Both the position numbers and the translations under genes were made by a program. Under the pieces are notes generated by a model. That model was not told where the DNA came from, did not search any database, and saw only the letters and a program-made list of their open reading frames with translations. From assembly GCF_009932435.1 (NCBI RefSeq), contig NZ_BJOU01000017.1, positions 1 to 64,000 of the forward strand: DNA of 64,000 bases. Reading direction: 5' to 3'. Below, piece by piece: positions 8,977 through 17,987 of this stretch. This DNA is from Gordonia crocea. Its GTDB lineage: Bacteria; Actinomycetota; Actinomycetes; Mycobacteriales; Mycobacteriaceae. The first letter of the stretch is position 1. Every line of letters starts with the position of its first letter.

Positions 8977-10080
8977 CTAGCCCAGGTAGACGCCGCCACG
9001 ACGACTGAGCATCCGGAACAGCGTCTGCTGGATCTCTTCGCGGACGTGGTCGGTCAGGTCGAACACCACCAGCGGGTCGTCGGCGGCGTTCTCGTCGTAC
9101 GAGTCGGTGGCGATCGGCTTGCCGAAGTGGATGTGCCACTTCGACGGAAGCGGAATCGCGCCGAGCGGACCCAGCCAGGGGAACAGCGGGGTCACCGGGA
9201 AGTACGGGAGACCGAGAACCTTGGCCACCGGCTTGAGGTCGCCGAGCATCGGGTAGATCTCCTCGGAGCCGACGATCGACACCGGGATGATCGGGGCGCC
9301 GGTGCGGATCGCGGTCGTCACGAAGCCGCCGCGCCCGAAACGCTGCAGCTTGTAGCGGTCCTTGTAGAGCTTGCCGATGCCCTTGTAGCCCTCCGGCCAC
9401 ACCGCGGTCAGTTCGCCGGCGCGCAGCAGGTACTCCGCGTCGCTCGAGCAGGCCAGGGTTGCACCGATGCGACGGGCCACCTCGCCCAGGACCGGCGAGT
9501 CGAAGGCCATGTCGGCGGCCAGCAGCCGCAGGTAGCGCCCCGACGGGTGGTTGTCGTGGACCGCGATCGACGTCATCAGGGCATCGATGGGAATGGTGCC
9601 GGCGTGGTTGGCGACCAGCAGTGCGCCGCCCGTCTCGGGCAGGTTCTCCGCGCCGGTGACCTCGACGCGGAACCACTTGTCGTAAACCGGGCGGATGGCC
9701 GGGAACCAGACGTTCTCGGTGAAGTGCCGGTCGAACCCGAAATCGTCGACCTCGTACTCGCCGGCCAACCGCTCGCGGAGGTACCCGGCGGTGCCGGTGA
9801 GGGCGTCGGCGACGCCCTCGCGCAGACCGTTCAACGAGAGCAGCGGACTGGGCCGCGACGGGCCCACATGCTCAACCCCCAGCGCCTCGTTGTGGATCCG
9901 GGCGTCATCGCTGATCGGGGTGACCGCCGCGGGCCGTCGGCCAAAGCCGTCGGTGTTCGGGTGGCCCTCGGCCGGTTGCGGGCGGCGGGCGGTGCCACTC
10001 GAGGCGGAGTCCCCGCCGAGCGACGAGTAGAGCTGGATCACCTTCGCCGTGCGCGGATCTGGTGAGCGACGTCCGGACAT
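8977..10080 (-). CDS. Lysophospholipid acyltransferase family protein
   Basis: The 367-residue protein has a disordered N-terminus (about 1-60) and a glycerolipid acyltransferase domain (about 120-320). The catalytic histidine lies in LLVANHAGTIPIDALM, a spaced variant of the usual H-x4-D motif, and TAVWPEGYKGIGK is the Pro-Glu-Gly substrate motif. PIIPVSIVG is the third conserved block. It probably transfers an acyl group to a lipid at the cytoplasmic membrane face; the acceptor is unknown. The next gene in the same direction is an SDR epimerase, the same pair as in mycobacteria (recalled Rv0501-Rv0502). Confidence 0.87.
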   Translation of the reverse strand: MSGRRSPDPRTAKVIQLYSSLGGDSASSGTARRPQPAEGHPNTDGFGRRPAAVTPISDDARIHNEALGVEHVGPSRPSPLLSLNGLREGVADALTGTAGYLRERLAGEYEVDDFGFDRHFTENVWFPAIRPVYDKWFRVEVTGAENLPETGGALLVANHAGTIPIDALMTSIAVHDNHPSGRYLRLLAADMAFDSPVLGEVARRIGATLACSSDAEYLLRAGELTAVWPEGYKGIGKLYKDRYKLQRFGRGGFVTTAIRTGAPIIPVSIVGSEEIYPMLGDLKPVAKVLGLPYFPVTPLFPWLGPLGAIPLPSKWHIHFGKPIATDSYDENAADDPLVVFDLTDHVREEIQQTLFRMLSRRGGVYLG

Positions 10081-10206
10081 GGAATCACCCCCAGGTGCGT
10101 GATAGGTCGAGATAGGCGGGCGGCGTCCTTGCCCCGCTACAAGCTTACGGGTTGGCGCCGCGACATGCGCATGGTGTTGGTCACCGCCGTCGGCCGCAGC
10201 GATGCG

Positions 10207-11268
10207 TCAGAGGAGTTGGTGGGCCGCAGAGACGACCCGCTGCTCCAGCTCTCGCCAGCGCTGCGGGCTGATCACCATGTCGGAGGCCCCGCGCTCGATG
10301 AAGTCGTCAAGGGTTTGACTCGTGGTGAACCGCGGCTCGAATCCCAGCGCGGTGTGCATCCGGGTGTTGTCCAACACGCGTCCATAGGTCAGGAAATCCA
10401 TTTGGCTCGACCGCAGCCGGGCCGAGCGCACGTCGGAGAAGACACCGCTGATCGGGGTGACCAAACCGCCCGGCACCGGAAGCTCGATACGGCCCGCCCG
10501 GCGGATCGCCTGGGTCAGGGTGAGCACCCCGTCGGCGGCGATGTTGAACGTGCCCGGCCGCGGCGTGAGCGTCAGGTGCTCGAGTGCGCCCAGCGCGTCT
10601 TCCTCGTGAAGGAACTGCATCCGCGGCTGGAAGCCGATCACCGTCGGCACCACCGGTGCCGACAGGTAGGCGCCCATCCGGGTCTGGATCCGTGGGCCCA
10701 GTATCGCCTGATAGCGCGCGATGGTGACGTCGATGTCGGGGCGCCGCCGCGACAATCCCCGGGCGTAACCCTCGATGTCGAGCAGATCGCGGCCGTAGCC
10801 GCTGCGCGGTTCGCTGCGGGCCCGGTCGCCTTCGCGGAAGTACGCGGGGTCCTTGCTGCTCGCACCGTAGACCATCGCCGTCGAGCGCAGGACGAGCCGT
10901 TTGACCGAGGGGCTGCGCTGGCATGCGGCGCACACCTGCATTGCGCCGACAACGTTGAACTCCTTGATCGCCGCCGAATGCGGCGAGAGGTCCATCACCG
11001 ACGTCGCCGCATGGACGACCGTGTCCACCTCGTAGGCGGCGATCGTCTTGGCGATCGTCGGCCGGCGGATGTCGAGACGAAGGAATTCCGCGCGCCCCAT
11101 GCGGCGCAACAGGACCTTGCTCGGGACGCGCGAGTCGACCGCCAGGACCTTCTCGATGTCCGGGTTGGCGGCCAGCCGGGCCACCAGGTATCCGCCGAGG
11201 AATGTCGACGCGCCCGTGACGAGCACGACGCGCGGCGGGACCGCCTCGGCACTCGAATCCTGCACCAT
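10207..11268 (-). CDS. NAD-dependent epimerase/dehydratase family protein (extended SDR)
   Basis: The 353 residues form an extended SDR with the nucleotide-binding motif LVTGASTFLGGYL near the N-terminus and the substrate-side motif RSTAMVYGAS. The canonical YxxxK is changed: Y158 is followed by G-R-D-L, so the lysine position is leucine and classical epimerase chemistry is doubtful. It corresponds in position to galE2 of mycobacteria. Together with the downstream acyltransferase and upstream bS22 it forms a conserved strand-consistent block. An NAD(P)-binding or altered catalytic role is inferred; the substrate is unknown. Confidence 0.85.
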   Translation of the reverse strand: MVQDSSAEAVPPRVVLVTGASTFLGGYLVARLAANPDIEKVLAVDSRVPSKVLLRRMGRAEFLRLDIRRPTIAKTIAAYEVDTVVHAATSVMDLSPHSAAIKEFNVVGAMQVCAACQRSPSVKRLVLRSTAMVYGASSKDPAYFREGDRARSEPRSGYGRDLLDIEGYARGLSRRRPDIDVTIARYQAILGPRIQTRMGAYLSAPVVPTVIGFQPRMQFLHEEDALGALEHLTLTPRPGTFNIAADGVLTLTQAIRRAGRIELPVPGGLVTPISGVFSDVRSARLRSSQMDFLTYGRVLDNTRMHTALGFEPRFTTSQTLDDFIERGASDMVISPQRWRELEQRVVSAAHQLL

Positions 11269-11308
11269 GGCGATTCCCCTTACTCAGACGGTCCCGGTGA
11301 CCGGAAGA

Positions 11309-11410
11309 CTACTTGCCGAGTTTGCGACGCTGCACCCGAGTGCGGCGCAGCAGCTTGCGGTGCTTCTTCTTCGACATGCGCTTACGGCGCTTCTTGATGA
11401 CAGAACCCAT
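11309..11410 (-). CDS. Small ribosomal protein bS22 (33 residues, AURKAIP1/COX24-like)
   Basis: This 33-codon gene starts [16 protein letters not shown] and ends [12 protein letters not shown], so about half its residues are Lys or Arg. It matches, as I recall it, the tiny mycobacterial protein encoded between the HTH gene and galE2 (Rv0500B), later seen in mycobacterial 30S structures as bS22. It binds rRNA at the small subunit. The ATG is preceded by AGGA at about 11 nt. The stop lies about 40 bp before the SDR start. It is easily missed by gene finders because of its length. Confidence 0.93.
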
Positions 11411-11543
11411 GAGGGATTTTTCCTAACGTTGCTCGTTGCACCGGGCCGAGTGACGACCACAGCGGGAACGAGGTCACTTTACCGGTCGGGTCGCTACCGC
11501 CGGAAATCGCGTTCCCCGCGGTGGCCTCGATCTCATGACAAAG

Positions 11544-11568
11544 CCCCGGCCGAACCAGCCGGCCGGGG
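11544..11568 (-). terminator. Hairpin downstream of the small HTH gene
   Basis: A 9-bp GC-rich stem (ccccggccg/cggccgggg) with a 7-nt loop lies 33 bp beyond the stop of the HTH gene. Read on the minus strand the stem is followed by CTTTGT, a weak U-tract. It is a plausible intrinsic terminator separating the HTH gene from bS22. Confidence 0.6.
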
Positions 11569-11601
11569 ATCTGACCCACGGTGGGACCAGGCGTCAACCG
11601 C

Positions 11602-11826
11602 CTAGCCGACGTCGAAGTACGACGTCTCCAGGTAGTCGTGCACAGCCTTGGCGTGGACGCGGAACGAACGGCCGACGCGCACGGCCGGGAGCTCGCCGTT
11701 GTGGACCAGGCGGTAAACGGTCATCTTGGAAACGCGCATCAGCGCGGCCACTTCGGCCACGGTGAGGAATTGCGAACCGGCCGCATTTCCACCGTTGCGG
11801 TCACCAGAGGTGTCTGCAGGTGCCAT
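11602..11826 (-). CDS. Small helix-turn-helix (excisionase/MerR-like) DNA-binding protein
   Basis: The 74-residue protein has a compact winged HTH of the excisionase type: FLTVAEVAALMRVSKMTVYR is the helix-turn-helix and VRVGRSFRVHAKAVHDYL the wing and final helix. The same gene precedes bS22 in mycobacteria (recalled Rv0500A), so it is a conserved chromosomal regulator here, not a phage excisionase. Its targets are unknown. Confidence 0.88.
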   Translation of the reverse strand: MAPADTSGDRNGGNAAGSQFLTVAEVAALMRVSKMTVYRLVHNGELPAVRVGRSFRVHAKAVHDYLETSYFDVG

Positions 11827-12027
11827 TGATACTCATACCTCTCACAGCACGAGCCGTGGCCGTTGGCTTCCCCTCCGACGGACATCTGACACGCACGTGC
11901 TGATGGCAGCTTAGCGTGGCTGATGTGAAAATAGCGACGGGAGTTGCTCACAAGTACTGAAATGTTGCCGTAGCGTGCCCTCACACGGCGAGTCACCTGG
12001 GCATTCGCCCAGCTGGCTGCTATAAGG

Positions 12028-12885
12028 TCAGCCCCGGCCGTCGCCACCGTTACCCGGCGAACCCTCAAGCTCTGATCGACGGCTGAGCTGGCTGCTGCGC
12101 GCCGCGGCGGCCGCGGTCGCGGCATACATCGCCGGACGGATCCCGGCCCGCTCCAATTCGATGATCGCCGCGGCGGTGGTGCCCCCCGGGGACGTCACCG
12201 CGGCCCGCAGGTCGGTGGAGGTCATCCCGGATTCGGTGAGCATCGCGCCCGCACCGCGGATCGTCTGCCGGGCCAACGCGGCGGCCTGCGCCCGCGTCAG
12301 ACCGAGGGAGACGCCCGCATCGATCATGGACTCGGCCAGCAGGAACACATACGCCGGCCCAGAACCGGAGATCGCCGTGACGGCATCCATCAGGTTCTCC
12401 GGGACCACCATGACCTTGCCGACCGCGCCCAAGAGTGCGCTGACCGTCTGGACCTGTTCCTCGGTGGCATAACGGCCGGCCGACATCGCACTCATCGCCT
12501 CGTTGACCAACAGCGGCGTATTCGACATCACGCGGATGACCGGCGACCCGGCCGGCAGCGCGTTCTCATACTTCGCCGCGGGCAACCCGGCGACCAGGGT
12601 GACGGTCACGCGCTCGACGTCGTTGTTGTCGTCGACCTTGCCCAATTCGGCCAGGACGCCGTCGACCGCATCCGGTTTCACCGCGATGACGACGATCTGA
12701 GCGTTCTCGACGGCGGTGGCGATGTCGGTGACGAGAACCTTGTACTCCTGCGCGATCTCCTCGGCCCGTTCCGACGAGGCCTCCACGACGACCAGGTCGC
12801 GCGCGGGCTTCCCGGACGACAGCAGCCCGGCAACCAGGGCCTCACCGATCTTGCCCCCACCGATGATCGCTACCCGCTCCGACAT
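12028..12885 (-). CDS. proC: Pyrroline-5-carboxylate reductase
   Basis: ProC makes L-proline from pyrroline-5-carboxylate with NAD(P)H. It has the N-terminal Rossmann motif VAIIGGGKIGEALV, the segment VIRVMSNTPLLV, and the conserved C-terminal signature around ISGSGPAYVFLLAESM and TSPGGTTAAAI. The ATG at 12885 follows GGAG and puts the nucleotide motif at residue 4, giving 285 residues. A GTG at 12927 overlapping the upstream thioesterase stop would add 14 residues and is less likely. The last 25 residues are polar and unlike the family core. Confidence 0.95.
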   Translation of the reverse strand: MSERVAIIGGGKIGEALVAGLLSSGKPARDLVVVEASSERAEEIAQEYKVLVTDIATAVENAQIVVIAVKPDAVDGVLAELGKVDDNNDVERVTVTLVAGLPAAKYENALPAGSPVIRVMSNTPLLVNEAMSAMSAGRYATEEQVQTVSALLGAVGKVMVVPENLMDAVTAISGSGPAYVFLLAESMIDAGVSLGLTRAQAAALARQTIRGAGAMLTESGMTSTDLRAAVTSPGGTTAAAIIELERAGIRPAMYAATAAAAARSSQLSRRSELEGSPGNGGDGRG

Positions 12886-12923
12886 TGGTTCTCCGTTTCT
12901 CCGACTGCTCTGGGACGCCGGGG

Positions 12924-13811
12924 TCACCCGGCGGCTGGACCGTTGACCGGCTTGGCCGGGATCAGCGCCAGCTGCCGCGACTGTCCGACGACGACGCCGG
13001 TCGAGTCAACCACAGTGTGGTCGGACTCGAACATCCCCCGCCCCACCTCGATGCTGGAATTGGCGAACCGCAACCAGGCACCCGGGTCCCCGGACGGTAT
13101 CCGCCGCAGGTAGGTCGACAGCGTCACCGTCGGCGCCCACCCGAAAATGCCCAGGTTCATCACCACCGGCGGCGAGATGTCGCACACCAGCGTGACGAAC
13201 GGCAGGTCGGCCACCCCGGATTTGGGACGTACCCAACCGCGGATGACCGGCTCCCCCTGCTCACCGCGGGAGGCGGGGAAGGAGGCCGGGTCGAGCGCGA
13301 GGTCGAGGACCGGGGACATGTGGATGATCTCGGTCATCGGGGAACCGTCGAGGAAGAACGCGTCGGCCGGCGGCTCCGGCGGCAGGTCGCGCGCCTCGGT
13401 CGGCCGGGACCGGTGCGGCTCACCGTGGTCGAGTATCCCGAACACGACGGTCGAGGTGATCACCGTCCGCGCGTCCTGGACGACGTCGACGTCGACCACC
13501 GAGACGGTGCGGCCGCGCTTGACCAGACGGGCGCGCAGCTCGATCGCACCGGGGTTGGGGGCGTTGAGGTAGGTGCTGGTGATCGCGACCGGCACCGGGC
13601 TCTGGCCGTCGGCGCGCACCAGCGCCGGCGCCTCCGAGCCGGTCCACTCCAGGAAGGCCGCGTGCGCCGCGTTCACCGCGAGCATCTGCGCGCTGCCGCC
13701 GTGCACCTTCGGGCCGATGGTGTAGATCGGGTCGATCTGAGCGGTGTAGACGATCTGGTCGTCGTCGCGGTCGATCACCGCCAGGGCGAGGATCTCGTGG
13801 AGCCCCTTCAC
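12924..13811 (-). CDS. Double-hotdog acyl-CoA thioesterase family protein
   Basis: The 295-residue protein resembles the TesB-like/4HBT_3 family with two hotdog folds: an N-terminal half containing GPKVHGGSAQMLAVNAA and a C-terminal half with LRFANSSIEVGRGMFESD. It likely hydrolyses an acyl-CoA in the cytosol; chain length is unknown. It overlaps the upstream TIM-barrel gene by 4 bp and sits before proC, the arrangement recalled for Rv0498-Rv0500 in mycobacteria. Confidence 0.8.
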   Translation of the reverse strand: MKGLHEILALAVIDRDDDQIVYTAQIDPIYTIGPKVHGGSAQMLAVNAAHAAFLEWTGSEAPALVRADGQSPVPVAITSTYLNAPNPGAIELRARLVKRGRTVSVVDVDVVQDARTVITSTVVFGILDHGEPHRSRPTEARDLPPEPPADAFFLDGSPMTEIIHMSPVLDLALDPASFPASRGEQGEPVIRGWVRPKSGVADLPFVTLVCDISPPVVMNLGIFGWAPTVTLSTYLRRIPSGDPGAWLRFANSSIEVGRGMFESDHTVVDSTGVVVGQSRQLALIPAKPVNGPAAG

Positions 13812-14704
13812 GGCCGGATCCCCCTTCCGGCCCAGGGGCCGTCGTCGGCCGGCTCGGGCCGGCGCAAATGGGTACGGGCGAAGTCGAGCGCGCGGGCGAG
13901 CATCGTGGCGCGCTCGGTCTTGTCCCGGGCGCTGCTGGTCGTGATCTCGAGGACGACCGCCCCGTCGAAGTCACTCGCGGCAATCCGCCGGCAGATCTCG
14001 CCGCACGGCTGGCTGCCGTCGCCGGGGATCAGGTGCTCGTCGTGGGCCGCCCCGTCCCCGTCGGTGAGGTGCAGGTGGCGCATCCCCGACGCCATCCGCT
14101 CGAACAGCGCCACGGCGTCCATCCCGGCGGTGGCGGTGTGCGACAGGTCCAGCGTGTAGTTGGCGTACCCGTCGTCGGTCGGGTCGATCGACTTGCCGAA
14201 GGCCGACGCGGCCAACCCGGCCCCGCCGCCGCGGGCCCGCAGTCGTTTCACCGACCGCTCCCCCGCCCCGAACAGGCGGTCCGCGCGCAGCGGGAACATG
14301 TTCTCCACCGCGACGGCGATCCCGCTGTCGGATTCGAGTTCGCCGACCAGGTCGTCGAAGGCCGCCACGTAGGCGCGCTGCCAGCGGAACGGCGGATGCA
14401 CGACCACCGTCGGCGCACCCAGCGCCTCGGCCGCCTCGACCGACCGGGCCAGCTTCACCACCGGATCACGGCCCCAGACACGCTGCGAGATGACCAGGCA
14501 CGGGGCGTGGATCGACAACACCGGCATTTGGTAGGCGTGCGACAGCGCTTCGATGCGGCCGATGTCCTGACTGACCGGGTCGCCCCACACCATCACCTCG
14601 ACGCCGTCGTAACCGAGATCGGCGGCATAGGCGAAGGCGGCCTCGATGTTCTGCGGGTAGACCGATGCGGTCGAGAGCCCGACCGGGACCTCCTCCAGGA
14701 TCAC
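13808..14704 (-). CDS. Sugar phosphate isomerase/epimerase-like TIM-barrel protein
   Basis: The 298-residue protein has features of the xylose isomerase-like TIM barrel family (AP endonuclease 2 superfamily): FAYAADLGYDGVEVMVWG, VLSIHAPCLV, VVVHPPFRWQ, VAVENMFPL, YTLDLSHTATAG and HLHLTDGDG carry the expected His, Glu and Asp metal ligands at strand ends. The start is a GTG at 14704 whose last two bases overlap the TGA of the upstream gene. An isomerase or epimerase reaction is inferred; the substrate is unknown. Confidence 0.8.
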   Translation of the reverse strand: MILEEVPVGLSTASVYPQNIEAAFAYAADLGYDGVEVMVWGDPVSQDIGRIEALSHAYQMPVLSIHAPCLVISQRVWGRDPVVKLARSVEAAEALGAPTVVVHPPFRWQRAYVAAFDDLVGELESDSGIAVAVENMFPLRADRLFGAGERSVKRLRARGGGAGLAASAFGKSIDPTDDGYANYTLDLSHTATAGMDAVALFERMASGMRHLHLTDGDGAAHDEHLIPGDGSQPCGEICRRIAASDFDGAVVLEITTSSARDKTERATMLARALDFARTHLRRPEPADDGPWAGRGIRP

Positions 14705-15999
14705 GAGGTGGCCAGCAGGATCAACGGTCCGATGGTGATGAGCAGGCCAACCCCCAGCGCGAGCAACGTGGTCGGCAGGTCGTGCCGACGGCGCACGAGG
14801 TGGACCAGGGTCACGATGCCGAAGATCACGACCGCCGACAGGATCAGCGCGAAGACGGGGTTCCAGCGCCACAACTCCACAAAGCCCCAGAAACCGGCGG
14901 CACCCACCACCAGTCCGACGATGACCTGCCCGATGATGATCAGCCACTGCGTGGTCGGCGAGTGCTTGGCGGCCAACGGCGCCTCGTCGACGATCGCGGT
15001 GTCGGAGGCCTCGACCGCGCGCCGGGCACGCCGGCCCCGGGTCGGGGACGCCTCGGCCGCGCGGCGTTCGGCCCGACGGGTGGCCGACGGCACGATCGCC
15101 GGGCCGTCCTCCTCCGGGGCCGTCCGGCGCGTGCGCGCAGTATCTCCCTGCGGCGCGGCGAACCGTCCGGTGAGCGGGTCGACGAGCGGCTTGCCGACCA
15201 CCGGGATCTCGACCTCGTAGAGGTCGTCGGGTTCCACCGGCGCCAACGTCGTGGTCTCCTCCAGCGACCCCTGGCCGGCAGCCGAATCGACGGCGAAGGC
15301 CGCCGTCTCGTCGACGGCGGCAGGTTCGGGACCGGTGGGTTCGGGACCGGTGGGCGCGGGAACGACGGGTTGGGGGGCGGGCGGCGCCGGCGCGACCGGC
15401 GGGATGGTCGTCGTCTCGATGACCGTTTCGGCTGCGGCCTCGGCGGCCCCGGCCGGCTCGGCGTCCGAGGGTCCGGCCGGACGGGTCGCCCGGCGCGCGG
15501 AGTTCGCCCGGGTCCGCGCACCCTTGTCGTCGGCGCCCTTGCGGCGGCCGAAGAGTCCGCGCTTGCGCTTCTTGGGCTCCTCGTCGGCGCCGATGACGTC
15601 GTCGAAGTTGCGGTACGACTCGAAGTCGACGTCGTCGTCGCTGCGGAGGAAGGAGCCGGTGGTCGGGGCGTCGGGGTCGGCGGCCGGTTCGGCATCGACG
15701 GCCGGTTCCTCGACGACCGGCTCTGCCGCCGGGGTGTCGGTCACCGGCGGGATGATCCCGGTGACGCGATTGGCCTCTTCGTCGGTGGGCTCGGCCGGAC
15801 GGTAGGACGGCATGCCGCTGGCGGTGCGGGACCCGGCGAACGGGTCCCGGGTCACCCGGCTGGCCACCGGGTTGGCCGACCGCGGAAACGAGACGCGGGG
15901 GATCTCGCCGGTCTCGGCGGCGGCCGCAGCGTCCTTGCGCTGGCGCGCCAACAGCTCCGACACCGGGATCGGCCGGGACTCCGGTTCATCCTTCGCCAT
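14701..15999 (-). CDS. Conserved membrane protein with long disordered N-terminus
   Basis: The 432 residues consist of about 320 low-complexity residues rich in Ala, Pro, Glu and Thr, with a basic cluster KKRKRGLFGRRKG, followed by three C-terminal membrane helices (about 348-370, 376-397 and 408-430). It corresponds in position to the mycobacterial Rv0497 type protein next to ppx. The cytoplasmic tail has several Thr-rich motifs (ETTTI, ETTTL) that could be phosphorylated, which is inference only. The function is unknown. Confidence 0.8.
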   Translation of the reverse strand: MAKDEPESRPIPVSELLARQRKDAAAAAETGEIPRVSFPRSANPVASRVTRDPFAGSRTASGMPSYRPAEPTDEEANRVTGIIPPVTDTPAAEPVVEEPAVDAEPAADPDAPTTGSFLRSDDDVDFESYRNFDDVIGADEEPKKRKRGLFGRRKGADDKGARTRANSARRATRPAGPSDAEPAGAAEAAAETVIETTTIPPVAPAPPAPQPVVPAPTGPEPTGPEPAAVDETAAFAVDSAAGQGSLEETTTLAPVEPDDLYEVEIPVVGKPLVDPLTGRFAAPQGDTARTRRTAPEEDGPAIVPSATRRAERRAAEASPTRGRRARRAVEASDTAIVDEAPLAAKHSPTTQWLIIIGQVIVGLVVGAAGFWGFVELWRWNPVFALILSAVVIFGIVTLVHLVRRRHDLPTTLLALGVGLLITIGPLILLATS

Positions 16000-16010
16000 G
16001 GGCTATGTCC

Positions 16011-17003
16011 TCACTGTTTGTCGTCTTCGGGCCGTTGCTCCGAGTCCCCGGTATCCAGGCTCGGGAGCTGCCCGTCGAACTCGTCGGCGTCCAGGCGGCG
16101 CAGAATCACTCCCTCCCGCAGCGCCCACGGACAGATATCCAGTGTATCGAGATTGAGCGCGCGCATCGCCGCCTCGGCAACCAGGGCGCCCGCCACCAGC
16201 TGGCCCGCCCGCTCCGAGTTAACCCCTTCCAGGTCTGCCCGGTCGGCCCGGGTCATCCGCGAGATGAACGCGATCAGCTGCCGCAACCCGCTCGCCGTGA
16301 GCTGCCGTTTGACCCGCAGACCCGCACCCGACGGGGCCGCGCCGGTGAGCCGCGCCAGGCTGCGGAACGTCTTCGACGAACCCACCGCCAGATCCGGCTT
16401 GCCGGGCGCGCACAATTCGGCGGCCACGGGTTTGAGTTCCGCGTCGAGCCAATCGCGGAGCACGTTGATCCGACGTCGGTCCGGCGGGTCCCCGGGCAGC
16501 CAGTCGCGCGTGAGCCGGCCGGCGCCCAGCGGTACCGACAACGCCACGTCGGGCTCCTCGTCGACGCCGTTGGACATCTCCAACGAGCCGCCGCCGATGT
16601 CGAGGGCCATGATCCGCCCGGCGCTCCAGCCGTACCACCGGCGCACCGCCAGCGAGGTCAACCGGGCCTCGTCACGGCCGGACAGCACGCCGATCTGCAC
16701 CCCGGTCTTGGACAGCACCGCGTCGAGTACCTCGTCGGTGTTGGTGGCGTCGCGCACCGCCGACGTCGCAAACGCCATGACCTGCTCGCAGCCGGAGGTC
16801 CGGGCGATCCGGGTGAACTCGTCGATCGACTCCACCAATGCGCTCGCCGCGTCGTCGGCGAGCCGGCCGTCGGGTTCGATCCGTTCAGCCAGGCGCAGCA
16901 CCGACTTGGTCGAGCTCATCGGGGCGGGGTGGCCGCCGCGGTGGGCATCGACCACCAACAGGTGCACCGTATTGCTCCCGATATCCAAGACTCCCAATCG
17001 CAC
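16011..17003 (-). CDS. ppx1: Exopolyphosphatase / Ppx-GppA phosphatase family protein
   Basis: The 330 residues fit the ASKHA fold Ppx/GppA family: phosphate-1 motif RLGVLDIGSNTVHLLV at the N-terminus, FATSAVRDATN, and the glycine loop IMALDIGGGSLEM. It probably releases phosphate from short polyphosphate, feeding the phosphate/stringent-response balance. The GTG at 17003 is chosen because the phosphate-1 motif follows directly; the long upstream reading frame overlaps the divergent gene and is not coding. A TAGCGT hexamer 8 nt upstream suggests a leaderless start. senX3-regX3, the phosphate-responsive system, is 2 kb away. Confidence 0.93.
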   Translation of the reverse strand: MRLGVLDIGSNTVHLLVVDAHRGGHPAPMSSTKSVLRLAERIEPDGRLADDAASALVESIDEFTRIARTSGCEQVMAFATSAVRDATNTDEVLDAVLSKTGVQIGVLSGRDEARLTSLAVRRWYGWSAGRIMALDIGGGSLEMSNGVDEEPDVALSVPLGAGRLTRDWLPGDPPDRRRINVLRDWLDAELKPVAAELCAPGKPDLAVGSSKTFRSLARLTGAAPSGAGLRVKRQLTASGLRQLIAFISRMTRADRADLEGVNSERAGQLVAGALVAEAAMRALNLDTLDICPWALREGVILRRLDADEFDGQLPSLDTGDSEQRPEDDKQ

Positions 17004-17011
17004 GTTTACCC

Positions 17012-17017
17012 ACGCTA
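17012..17017 (-). promoter_or_regulatory. Candidate -10 element for ppx
   Basis: TAGCGT on the minus strand ends 8 nt before the ppx GTG, consistent with a leaderless transcript. With TAGGTT at 17076-17081 on the plus strand it would make this 84-bp gap a compact divergent promoter. Confidence 0.35.
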
Positions 17018-17075
17018 GCGGGTTGACGCGGTGCGCACCGACTCGCCACGCCCACCGCGACCGTGCGGGCGGGAC

Positions 17076-17081
17076 TAGGTT
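17076..17081 (+). promoter_or_regulatory. Candidate -10 element for the cysteine-rich protein gene
   Basis: TAGGTT lies 6 nt upstream of the GTG at 17088, the spacing of a leaderless promoter. The intervening GGAGCC could also serve as a short ribosome-binding site, so the assignment is tentative. Confidence 0.35.
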
Positions 17082-17087
17082 GGAGCC

Positions 17088-17939
17088 GTGCAGCCCGAAG
17101 TCAGCCTCGATTTTCCGCGCGAATGGTACGAATTCGCCGACCCCGCCGACCCCGCCCACTGGGTCCGGGCGGACTTGACGTGGCTGTGCTCGCACTGGAC
17201 CTGCGTATTCGGCACGCCGGCCTGCCCGGGGATCGTCGAGGGCCGACCCGACGACGGGTGCTGCACCCACGGCGCCTACCTCTCCGACGCCGACGACCGG
17301 CAGCGGTTGGCCACCGGGGTGTCCCTGTTGGGGCCCGGCGACTGGCAGTTCGCCGACATCGGCGGCGGCGCGGACCCGTTGGGGCCGGACGGGTACCTCG
17401 TCGAAGTCGACGAGGACGACACGGACGAGGGGGACACCGACGATGAGGGCGACGGCGCACCGTCGCTGAAGACGCGGGTGCACGAGGGCGCCTGCGTGTT
17501 CCTCAACCGTCCGGGGTTCCCCGGCGGCGCCGGCTGCGCCCTGCACGGAATGGCATTGCGCAGGGGAATCGAACCGCTCGAGGTCAAACCCGACGTGTGT
17601 TGGCAGCTGCCGGTCCGGCGCACCCAGGAGTGGGAGGAGCGCCCGGACGGCACCGAGATCCTCGTCGACACCATCACCGAATTCGACCGTCGGAGTTGGG
17701 GCGAGGGCGGGCACGATCTGCAGTGGTACTGCTCCGGATCGCCCGACGCCCACGTCGGCGCCAAACAGGTGTGGGAGTCCTACGGCCCCGAGTTGACCGA
17801 GTTGATCGGCGCCGCCGCCTACGCCGAGCTGGCCGCGGTGTGCCGACGGCGGGCCGGCCTGGGCCTGATCGCCGTCCACCCGGCCACCGCTGCCGCGGGA
17901 TCCCGCCGCGACACCGACGTCAAGTACGAGATCCTGTAG
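17088..17939 (+). CDS. Conserved cysteine-rich protein (DUF3109-like), divergent from ppx
   Basis: The 283-residue protein has many cysteines: C34, C39, C46, C58 and C59 in the N-terminal third, then [26 protein letters not shown] and WYCSGSP. The pattern suggests a metal- or Fe-S-binding site, as in YkgJ-type cysteine clusters, but the cofactor is unknown. A short acidic insert (about 108-123) separates the halves. It corresponds to the conserved gene next to ppx in mycobacteria (recalled Rv0495c). No signal peptide is seen, so it is probably cytosolic. Confidence 0.82.
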   Translation: MQPEVSLDFPREWYEFADPADPAHWVRADLTWLCSHWTCVFGTPACPGIVEGRPDDGCCTHGAYLSDADDRQRLATGVSLLGPGDWQFADIGGGADPLGPDGYLVEVDEDDTDEGDTDDEGDGAPSLKTRVHEGACVFLNRPGFPGGAGCALHGMALRRGIEPLEVKPDVCWQLPVRRTQEWEERPDGTEILVDTITEFDRRSWGEGGHDLQWYCSGSPDAHVGAKQVWESYGPELTELIGAAAYAELAAVCRRRAGLGLIAVHPATAAAGSRRDTDVKYEIL

Positions 17940-17987
17940 TTCCCGCTCCCCCGCCGCGGTCCCGCGCCTCCGGCCGGGGGCGCGCGA

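Noticed and set aside
16011-17879. A 622-residue version of the ppx product
   Set aside because: The extra N-terminus runs antisense through the cysteine-rich gene; the Ppx phosphate motif begins right at the GTG 17003.
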